In this document: piece after piece, positions 53,350 through 59,832 of the stretch
Position numbering within the stretch: the stretch's first letter is position 1
How the letters are laid out: each line of letters opens with the position of its first letter
From: Mycobacterium pinniadriaticum
GTDB taxonomy: Bacteria; Actinomycetota; Actinomycetes; Mycobacteriales; Mycobacteriaceae
Reading direction: 5' to 3'
DNA: 64,000 bases
Assembly: GCF_026242045.1 (NCBI RefSeq)
Contig: NZ_JAPJDO010000015.1
Location: forward strand, 61,397-125,396
Made by a program: the position numbers and the translations under genes
The notes under the pieces: generated by a model
Seen by the model: only the letters and a program-made list of their open reading frames with translations
The model's database searches: none
What the model was told of the DNA's origin: nothing

Positions 53350-53774
53350 AGCGTGGGCTACGAGAACCATAGATCCCCATGCTGATCCATCCCTGGGGCG
53401 CCGCGCTGGGCGCCGCCGATTGGGGGACTGGCTGTAAGGACTGACCGGTATGGGGTCCTCGCCGTGTCGGTCTCGCTGACGATCTTCTGGCCACCGGCGG
53501 CGGTGGCGCGGGCGGCCTAGGTTTCGGCCGTGGCCTGCGCGAAGCGCACGGACGGGGGATCGTCGGGGGAGGAACTCGGTGTGGAACGCGAGATCGCATC
53601 GGGCTGAGGAGATGTCGAGTTGGTTAGCCGGGGTTGTCTTGCGAAGTAGTCTCGAAATCTGCCCAAGAGCAGATTTCTGCCGACGCCAGGCTCGTACTCG
53701 CTTCCACGTCATAGACGTCGTGTGCGACTACCCTGCGCATCCAGGAGGCCGTTGATAGCCACCCTCACTTGCCT
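53350..53774. other. intergenic stretch without a recognisable gene
   Basis: About 425 bases between the P450 stop and the zinc-ribbon gene. Open frames on both strands exist, but they are Arg-rich and show no family motif or ribosome site. The region could hold worn-down insertion or gene remnants. Confidence 0.35.
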
Positions 53775-53927
53775 CTAATACAGTTCTTCGGGCTGAATGC
53801 AATTGGGGCACAAGATCGTGCCGCCTACAACGTCAAGTCCCTCCCAGTCTATCAACTGGGCATCACCGGGAAAGGGAACCGGCGTCGAACAACGGGCGCA
53901 ACGGCGCTCATCAGAATTGTCGGTCAT
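53775..53927 (-). CDS. small zinc-ribbon protein
   Basis: A 50-residue protein: MTDNSDERRCARCSTPVPFP, then CPNC near the C-terminus. The two CxxC pairs (CARC and CPNC) are 27 residues apart and fit a zinc ribbon. An excellent ribosome site, GAAGGAG, is placed eight bases before the ATG at 53927. An antisense open frame covers the same place but has no ribosome site. The protein may be a regulator or chaperone of neighbouring redox enzymes. Its function is unknown. Confidence 0.65.
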   Translation of the reverse strand: MTDNSDERRCARCSTPVPFPGDAQLIDWEGLDVVGGTILCPNCIQPEELY

Positions 53928-54202
53928 GGGGGTACTCCTTCTCTGCTAACGGCGACGTTTAGCCAGTGGGCGGGGGAGGCAGGAGCCCGACCACATCTGC
54001 CAGGCAGTGTCCTGATCACTACCACCGCCGATTCTTATCCGCCCGAGGAGATCGCCGGAATCGTAGGCGACCAGGTCGATCTGGTATCGCACATGGTGCG
54101 AAGCATCGCGGGGCCTGAGATCCGAAGGTACGAAGATGTCGAGCGTCTTCCATGCGCACACTACGTGTTTCACTTTCCGGAATAGTCAGATCCGGCCGAC
54201 AT

Positions 54203-54694
54203 CTAATCGGCCCTGTGGGTCACCGCCCAGGTCGGACTGGGCCGACGGCCGCGCAAGAAGACCAGGTCGAATCGCAGGGTCGCGATCCGCCATCCTTGTG
54301 AGGCGCGGCGGAAGGCGAACTTGTAGTCGCCGACAAATTTTGGGTGATCGGCCGGAGCGGGCCCGGTACTGGTCTCGCGAGAATCATCATGGCGAAAGTT
54401 GACGAGGTATGCGGTGGCCACCGCACTGTCAGCGCCGTCGTAATCGACTCGCACATTGGTCATTACATGACGAGATTTTCGACGAGTAAGCGCTTGGCGG
54501 CCCATGAATGCTTCGCGGATCTCATCGACGCCTCGCATGCCGCGCCCGTCGGCTCCCAGCCATTCACCGTCGTCGGTGAAGAGGTCTGCCACGAGGCCGG
54601 CGGCTCCGCTGTCGATGAGCCAGGCGTATTCGTATATCAGTCGTTCGCAGGCGTGCTCGGCAATGAGCCGGTCGAGGTCACCAGGGTCGGCCAT
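54203..54694 (-). CDS. SnoaL/NTF2-like fold protein (ring-hydroxylating-dioxygenase beta-like)
   Basis: A 163-residue protein: RLIAEHACERLIYEYAWLID, GLVADLFTDDGEWLGADGRG, RKSRHVMTNVRVDYDGADSA and WRIATLRFDLVFLRG. It matches the SnoaL_4 type of NTF2-like proteins common in steroid and polyketide catabolism. GGGAGGA lies just before the ATG. It is a single leftward gene; AT-rich DNA (ATATAATATATATA near 54780-54793) lies upstream and may hold its promoter. Confidence 0.82.
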   Translation of the reverse strand: MADPGDLDRLIAEHACERLIYEYAWLIDSGAAGLVADLFTDDGEWLGADGRGMRGVDEIREAFMGRQALTRRKSRHVMTNVRVDYDGADSAVATAYLVNFRHDDSRETSTGPAPADHPKFVGDYKFAFRRASQGWRIATLRFDLVFLRGRRPSPTWAVTHRAD

Positions 54695-55099
54695 CTTCCT
54701 CCCTTGTCCGGTGCGCGTGCTGGCTGTGGTCGTCAGTTCCTAGGCGGTCCGTAGGCGGCTCAGCAGACTCCGTCAGATCCATATAATATATATACACATA
54801 GTCGTTGCCTACCATGATTCGGCGCTGATCTGTGCAGACCATCAAGCGCCACCGCCGCACACCGACGCCGCCTCAACCCCAGTCCTGAGCGATCCTCCGC
54901 GGCCTGGCAGTACACCCGGTCGGTCTGTCCCAAGCCTCCATCCCCGGGAGGACGTCGAATTGGGTAACCAAATCCCCGGGCTGGCGCTGGCGAATGCGAA
55001 GCACTGACAGCGTGGCCGTGCGACGCTGTGTTCCCTTTGGCAGCATTCTCTATCAGCCGCGATCTGCGTCGAATCCGGGCATCGGCGAGTTTGAAGAAT
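54695..55099. other. intergenic region with an AT-rich tract
   Basis: About 400 bases between the NTF2-like gene and the inverted repeat before the secreted-protein gene. Around 54780-54800 there is a run of A/T (CATATAATATATATAC) that stands out sharply from the GC-rich surroundings and contains several -10-like hexamers on both strands. Open frames here carry no recognisable domain. Confidence 0.4.
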
Positions 55100-55124
55100 G
55101 CTATTCTCGGCCAGCGAGAATGGC
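55100..55124. promoter_or_regulatory. inverted repeat before the secreted-protein gene
   Basis: ATTCTCG-GCCAG-CGAGAAT has perfect 7-base arms, extended to 10-base arms with one T-G mismatch. It ends 24 bases before the ATG at 55149, within the likely promoter or leader. Confidence 0.5.
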
Positions 55125-55148
55125 CCCATCGACGTTGGAGACGAGCTG

Positions 55149-55655
55149 ATGCGCGCTATCAGTGTGATATTCGGTGCCAGCGCTGCATACATGATTGGCG
55201 CGACTGGGATCGCGGCCTCCGCTCATGCGAGCACGTATGGCATCGAGTTGAACGGGCAGTATCTCGTCACGTCCAACGGCGATTGGGCCAAGACAAATGA
55301 TGTGCACCACGACGAGCAGACGGTTCGTCAGGTGTGGACCATCGCCACTTCGTGTGACCGGCCAACCGTCTGCACCGGCCACCTGACAAGTAGCGAAGGC
55401 TGGGACGCGGACATCAACTACACCGAGGACCGGTGGCTGGTTCATCGGACCGTCCCGAACTGGCAGCCGTGCAACGACGGCTCGGCGTCGCCCGGTAATC
55501 AGCTCTACATGTTCTGGCCCGTGGATGCCCGAGGGCAGCACTCCGCCAACGAATCGCTTTTGGCGGGCATAGACACCACCAAGGGGCTCAGCGGCGCCTG
55601 CGGCAGAAACCTGCCACTGGTCGTCACGATTCCGATGCGACTGCAATCGATGTAG
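55149..55655 (+). CDS. small secreted protein of a mycobacterial conserved family
   Basis: A 168-residue protein. The ATG at 55149 starts a signal peptide (MRAISVIFGASAAYMIGATG, cleavage near ASAHA). The mature protein has GQYLVTSNGDWAKTND, VRQVWTIATSCDRPTVCTGH and a later Cys pair, a pattern I recognise from conserved secreted mycobacterial proteins of unknown role. Cysteines could form two disulfides. The gene is followed by an IS3 remnant on the other strand. Confidence 0.75.
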   Translation: MRAISVIFGASAAYMIGATGIAASAHASTYGIELNGQYLVTSNGDWAKTNDVHHDEQTVRQVWTIATSCDRPTVCTGHLTSSEGWDADINYTEDRWLVHRTVPNWQPCNDGSASPGNQLYMFWPVDARGQHSANESLLAGIDTTKGLSGACGRNLPLVVTIPMRLQSM

Positions 55656-55684
55656 CGAAAGGTTGAGTCCGTATCCGCGATGCA

Positions 55685-56046
55685 AAGACCAGTACATCGG
55701 AAGACCTCGGTGTCAGCCCAGGTGCTGCGGTCTTGCAGAACTTCGCATTTGAGGGTGGCGTGGAACGCTGCGGCCAGCGCATTATCGGCACTCGACCCCC
55801 GCCGCCCATCGATTGGGTGACCCCCGACTCACCGCAGAGCTTCGCGAAATCCTCAGAGGTGTACTGACTTCCGTGATCAGAGTGAAACACTGCGCTGGCC
55901 AGTGAGCCCCGCAACGCGACAGCGGCGTTGAGGGCATCCTCGACGAGTTCGGTGCGCATGTGATCGGCGGTCGCCCAGCCGGTGACTCGCCGCGAGCAGC
56001 AGTTGATCACCGTCGCCAGGTACAGATTCGAGCCGGTGGGGGACAC
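55685..56046 (-). mobile_element. IS3-family transposase (OrfB) remnant, frameshifted
   Basis: On the minus strand TGSNLYLATVINCCSRRVTGW and VFHSDHGSQYTSEDFAKLCG are clear rve/DDE integrase features of an IS3 OrfB. After QSMG the frame shifts at a G run, and the neighbouring frame continues with GSSADNALAAAFHATLKCEVL. The normal N-terminus and C-terminus are missing, and the expected Glu of the DDE triad reads as Ala in this alignment. No terminal inverted repeats or target duplications were found. It is a dead fragment. Confidence 0.8.
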
Positions 56047-56193
56047 GGCCGAGATCTTGTTCTTGGATGCGTTAGCTGTCTCCCTGAGGGCGATGACCTC
56101 GGTCTGGGACGCAACTCTTGAATCTCCCCTGCATGTTCGTCAGCCCGCGATCGAGGCGGCAGGGCACCTTGCCGGAATGGTCATGAGGCGGCG

Positions 56194-56271
56194 ATGGCGA
56201 TCACCAACGTTGCCGAGTACGCCCACCTGAGCGATGCCGACCAGGAGATGTTCGCGGTCGACCTGGAGTAG
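56194..56271 (+). pseudogene. N-terminal stub of an acyl-CoA desaturase (DesA3-like)
   Basis: Only 25 residues: MAITNVAEYAHLSDADQEMF and then a premature stop. The start closely resembles the N-terminus of mycobacterial DesA3 (MAITDVDVFAHLTDADIENL). The remaining desaturase is absent. It adjoins the IS3 remnant, so the stub is likely what was left after an IS-mediated deletion. Short match, so moderate certainty. Confidence 0.5.
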
Positions 56272-56294
56272 GTCCGCCCACAACACAACCGACG

Positions 56295-56398
56295 TACTGT
56301 AAGGCTAGAGTCCTTCCTACAACCGGAAGATTGGGATCTTTCTAGGTACTCTCCGTCAAACATTGACATTGTCGTTAGAAAACGTGCACTATTGGCGC
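56295..56398 (+). promoter_or_regulatory. promoter module copy 1 (before SDR)
   Basis: TACTGTAAGGCTA at 56295 is followed 68 bases on by TTGACA (56363-56368, -35-like), then GTTAGAAA and, 18 bases after TTGACA, CACTAT (-10-like). The same order and spacing recur at 58305-58409 before the tandem TetR gene. The transcript would start about 70 bases before the SDR ATG. Confidence 0.65.
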
Positions 56399-56467
56399 GG
56401 GTGGTCGGGCCGTCTGCTCGTGCTTGGAGCGCGGCTCGAACACGTGTTTTCCGACCGCTGGTAACGG

Positions 56468-57304
56468 ATGGTGGAAAGCGCGGAGACGGCGGGTGGCGGC
56501 GTGCGCGAAGGGGCGACCTTGAAACTCGATGGACGTGTGGCGTTGGTGACTGGCGGTGGCTCGGGCATTGGCCGGGCTACCGCGCAGCTGCTGGCGTCCG
56601 AGGGCATGCGCGTGTGCGTCGTAGACATCGACGAGCGCGCCGCTGCCACGGTTGCCGACTCGGTCGGTGGCCTGGGTTTGGGATGCGATGTTTCCGACCC
56701 TGAGCAGCTCGATGCTGCGTTCGCGTCGTTTGTGCGCGAATTCGGGTGCCTGGATGTGGCGTTCCTCAACGCAGGCGTCAGTATCCGCTGGTCGGGGGAC
56801 ATCGCCTCGCTCGATCTGGCGGACTACCGCAGGTCGTTGGGGGTGAACCTCGACGGAGTGGTTTTTGGGGCGCGTGCGGCGGTCCGCACGATGCGACGCT
56901 GCGCCGGCAACGGTAAGCGGGCGATTGTGGCGACTGCGTCACTCGCGGGCGTCCTGCCCTGGCATCCCGACGCGGTGTATTCGCTTGGTAAGCATGCGGT
57001 AGTCGGATTCATGCGGGCGATCGCGCCGAATCTTTCACCGGAAGGCATTGCGGTGCATACGGTATGCCCGGGTATCACCGAAACGGGTGTACTCGGAAAT
57101 CGACGTCCGTTGGTGGAAGGTGCCGGGGTGCCGGTGATGGAACCGCAGGCGATCGCCGACGCTGTGCTCACCGCGGTCACTGCGCCGCTGGATGCGACCG
57201 GTTCGACCTGGATTGTGCAACACGGGAAGCCAGCTTGGCCGCTGCAATTTCCCGATGTTCCTGGTCCTCACAACCGACTCAACGTGCCCGTCCGCAGCAT
57301 CTGA
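56468..57304 (+). CDS. short-chain dehydrogenase/reductase
   Basis: A 278-residue SDR with the classical Rossmann motif TGGGSGIGRATAQLLASEGM, the FLNAGV motif (NAG) and the active site YSLGK with Ser in ATASLAG. It lacks the long mycofactocin-type loop after VDID, so it uses exchangeable NAD(P). Lower GC wobble and several rare codons set it apart from SDRs 1-3. A duplicated promoter module lies upstream. A nitroreductase gene follows four bases later. Confidence 0.87.
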   Translation: MVESAETAGGGVREGATLKLDGRVALVTGGGSGIGRATAQLLASEGMRVCVVDIDERAAATVADSVGGLGLGCDVSDPEQLDAAFASFVREFGCLDVAFLNAGVSIRWSGDIASLDLADYRRSLGVNLDGVVFGARAAVRTMRRCAGNGKRAIVATASLAGVLPWHPDAVYSLGKHAVVGFMRAIAPNLSPEGIAVHTVCPGITETGVLGNRRPLVEGAGVPVMEPQAIADAVLTAVTAPLDATGSTWIVQHGKPAWPLQFPDVPGPHNRLNVPVRSI

Positions 57305-57307
57305 CCA

Positions 57308-58006
57308 GTGGGTGACATGCCTGATTGTACGAACGACATCTGGAAAGTACTGTCGACCGCACGCTCGATACGCAGGTACAGCGGCGACCCGGTGGACGAC
57401 GAGACCCTGGATCGTTGCCTGGAGGCTGCGACTTGGGCGCCCAACGGTGCCAATGGACAGCTGTGGCGGTTCATCGTGCTGTCTGGCCCTCAACAACGTG
57501 CCGCGGTCGCCCAGGCGGCACAGATGGCGCTGGCGACGATCGAGGGAATCTACGGCATGAGCCGACCCGCGGCCGACGACAACAGTCGCATCGCTCGCAA
57601 TAATCGGGCAACCTACGAGTTGCACGACCGCGCCGGTGAGTACACCTCCGTGTTGTTCACCGCGTACAAGAACGAGTTCGCCTCGGAGTTCTTGCAGGGT
57701 GGCTCGATCTATCCGGCAATTCAGAACTTCTACTTGGCCGCCCGTGCCCAGGGGCTGGGAGCGTGTTTGACCAGCTGGGCGTCCTACGGCGGCGAGCGGA
57801 TCCTGCGGGAGGCGGTCGGCGTGCCCGAGGGATGGTTCCTGGCCGGACACGTAGTCGTCGGTTGGCCGCGTGGCCGGCACGGGCCGGTCCGGCGGCGTCC
57901 GATTGGGGATGTCGTCTTCCGCGACCGCTGGGATCCTGAGCGGGCTGACATCACCTACGGTAGAGGCGCCCGGCCGTCACCCGGCGAGAAGTCCTCCGCG
58001 CACTAG
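57308..58006 (+). CDS. nitroreductase family protein
   Basis: A 232-residue FMN enzyme of the nitroreductase fold: LSTARSIRRYSGDPVDDETL, AATWAPNGANGQLWRFIVL, IQNFYLAARAQGLGACLTSW and GVPEGWFLAGHVVVGWP. The RSIRRY motif binds FMN phosphate. Likely activities are reduction of enones, quinones or nitro groups with NAD(P)H. It is co-transcribed with the SDR. GTG at 57308 or ATG at 57317 are both possible starts. Confidence 0.87.
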   Translation: MGDMPDCTNDIWKVLSTARSIRRYSGDPVDDETLDRCLEAATWAPNGANGQLWRFIVLSGPQQRAAVAQAAQMALATIEGIYGMSRPAADDNSRIARNNRATYELHDRAGEYTSVLFTAYKNEFASEFLQGGSIYPAIQNFYLAARAQGLGACLTSWASYGGERILREAVGVPEGWFLAGHVVVGWPRGRHGPVRRRPIGDVVFRDRWDPERADITYGRGARPSPGEKSSAH

Positions 58007-58304
58007 CCGATCCGGCGGTGTCGATGATGCATCAAACGTTCTACGACCGAACGGCCGCCGTGGCAGACGAGTTCGGCGCAAGAAGACCTCAACGAAGTTG
58101 TCAAGTCCTTGCAGCCGTAGGCGCGAGGAGTGATGGCCCGTTGTCTCGCAGCATTACCCATCGGACGTTGTGGCGTCGGCGGGGTGGATCTGGGCTCGGT
58201 GTGGTTTACGTTAGGCACGTTTCGCCTTTGATGGGCGACGATCCGCCCAACCGGGCGAATGAACAGTGCGCATCGCCCAAAGCGATAACGAGGCAACAAC
58301 TACA
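58007..58304. other. intergenic stretch without a recognisable gene
   Basis: About 300 bases after the nitroreductase gene. The region carries no clear gene; a short plus-strand peptide end (EEDLNEVVKSLQP, then a stop, near 58090-58125) reads like the worn C-terminus of some lost protein, but it was not identified. Confidence 0.35.
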
Positions 58305-58409
58305 TACTGTAAGGCTATGGGGCACATCCGATGCGGTCAGTTTCCTGCTACACAATGTGATCTGCGGCAGGTATTGACATTTATGTTAGAAACAGAGCAG
58401 TATTGGTGC
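58305..58409 (+). promoter_or_regulatory. promoter module copy 2 (before tandem TetR)
   Basis: TACTGTAAGGCTA at 58305 is followed 69 bases on by TTGACA (58374-58379), GTTAGAAA and CAGTAT at 18-base spacing, matching copy 1 at 56295-56398. Between the conserved blocks the sequence differs, so the blocks are probably under selection. Confidence 0.65.
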
Positions 58410-58523
58410 GTGGCACGGCGATGTGATCCTTCCGTGACGTCGACCCGTTCGGGCTCGACTGGGTTCTCGGTGCCTCGTCGTGAGGTCAATGTCGAGGAGT
58501 CCGCACATTCAGAGGTGACGCCA

Positions 58524-59825
58524 ATGGTTCCCGTTCGCAGGGCGCCGTTCGCCGATGACCCAGCAGTGGGCGTGCGCGGACTTCGAACTCACCAGCGTCT
58601 TCTAGACGCTGCCCTCGAGGCGTTCGATGAGTCCGGCTACGATCGCGCATCTCTCGACAGGATTGCTGAACTCGCTGGCTGCTCGCGGGTGACTGTCTAC
58701 CAATACTTTTCGGGCAAGGACGAGCTTTTTCGCATTCTCGCAACGCAAGTGGCAAACCAGATGGGCGCCGCGCTCGAAGTTTTGGACACCATCACTCCCG
58801 ACGAGGCGGGTCGAGCCGCACTGCTCGCTTACTTCTCGCGTCTGGCCGACATCCAGGCTCGGTACGAGCCGATACTGCGAGCATTCGAGGCCGCAGCGGC
58901 AAACGACGCGTCTCTGGTGGGTCGAGCGGCGGCCATCACGCGTCGAAGCGTTGCTCCCTTCGAGGCTCGGGTCGCCGGAAGTGATCTCCCGCGCCGGTTA
59001 CTCGACCCGATCGTGGAACTTCTGGGCACCGGTGTGATCGCCGCGCTGGGCCGCGCGTCGATCCTGCGCACCGCAGCACCTGAGTTCTATGGCCGGGAGC
59101 GGGTTGGCTCAGCCCTGGCCGACGTTGCGCACCGAGTGCTGTTCGGTCCGCTGCCAGGCGTAAACGTCCATCCCTATCGGTCAGGCGTGAGACCACCGAT
59201 CCTGCAATACAGTCCCCGAGCGACGGCCACCTTCGAGCGTGCCCAAGACCTCGACGCGCAAGCAGCCCAACCCGGCAAGCGCACCCTTCGAGCCATACTC
59301 GGGGTCGCCAACCAGCTGATCGCCGACAGCGGTTACCGGGGTCTTCGGATCAACGATCTGGTCAAGGCCGCTGGGGTCGCCCGCGGTTCGTTCTACACGT
59401 ATTTCGAGAATATCGATGACTTCGTCTCGGTGATGGGGCTGCGAGCTATTCAACAACTCGCCGCGGTCGTGCGCGAGCGCCCAGATATTCCGGCGCGGGA
59501 GAGCCTGCGCCCGTGGCTTCGTCGCTACGCCGAAGTACACATCTCGACGGGTCCGCTGGTGAACGTGTGGATCGAGGCCATCGAGGGCCCGCTGCGCGAT
59601 GAGCGAGCCGCAGTGATCGATTGGGGTCGCCGCAGGATGGCAACCATGCTCGATGCACGCGTGGTCGGAGATGTGGACATCAACGCCGTGATCCTGGTGT
59701 CCATCATCGAAGAATTCGGGGCAAAGACGAGCACGAAGGCGGACCTGGACGCCACCCTCCTGCTGATCGAGCGGGGCTTCCTGGGTCCAGTAGATCAGCA
59801 CCGGACAAGAACTCCCAGGAGGTAA
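58524..59825 (+). CDS. tandem double-TetR transcriptional regulator
   Basis: A 433-residue protein with two TetR units in one chain. Unit 1 has DAALEAFDESGYDRASLDRI, AELAGCSRVTVYQYFSGKDE near residue 47; unit 2 has VANQLIADSGYRGLRINDLV and AAGVARGSFYTYFENIDDFV near residue 275. Each is followed by a helical ligand-binding part, so a single chain could mimic a dimer. ATG at 58524 has GAGG at good spacing and lies after the promoter module; earlier in-frame starts precede the likely transcript start. It probably regulates the SDR module and the downstream fusion gene. Confidence 0.88.
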   Translation: MVPVRRAPFADDPAVGVRGLRTHQRLLDAALEAFDESGYDRASLDRIAELAGCSRVTVYQYFSGKDELFRILATQVANQMGAALEVLDTITPDEAGRAALLAYFSRLADIQARYEPILRAFEAAAANDASLVGRAAAITRRSVAPFEARVAGSDLPRRLLDPIVELLGTGVIAALGRASILRTAAPEFYGRERVGSALADVAHRVLFGPLPGVNVHPYRSGVRPPILQYSPRATATFERAQDLDAQAAQPGKRTLRAILGVANQLIADSGYRGLRINDLVKAAGVARGSFYTYFENIDDFVSVMGLRAIQQLAAVVRERPDIPARESLRPWLRRYAEVHISTGPLVNVWIEAIEGPLRDERAAVIDWGRRRMATMLDARVVGDVDINAVILVSIIEEFGAKTSTKADLDATLLLIERGFLGPVDQHRTRTPRR

Positions 59826-59832
59826 ACACGAC

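Noticed and set aside
53320..53712. 130-codon minus-strand open frame after the P450
   Set aside because: Arg-rich low-complexity translation, overlaps the P450 end, no start signal. Treated as non-coding.
53769..54185. 138-codon plus-strand open frame near the P450
   Set aside because: It is antisense to the zinc-ribbon gene, has no ribosome site and no recognised motif. The minus strand has the stronger gene signals; a real protein here cannot be fully excluded.
54842..55192. 116-codon minus-strand open frame before the secreted-protein gene
   Set aside because: No ribosome site or domain; it overlaps the inverted repeat and the start of the secreted gene.
58003..58299. 98-codon minus-strand open frame after the nitroreductase
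   Set aside because: No ribosome site and no family motif; the region is better described as intergenic with possible remnants.
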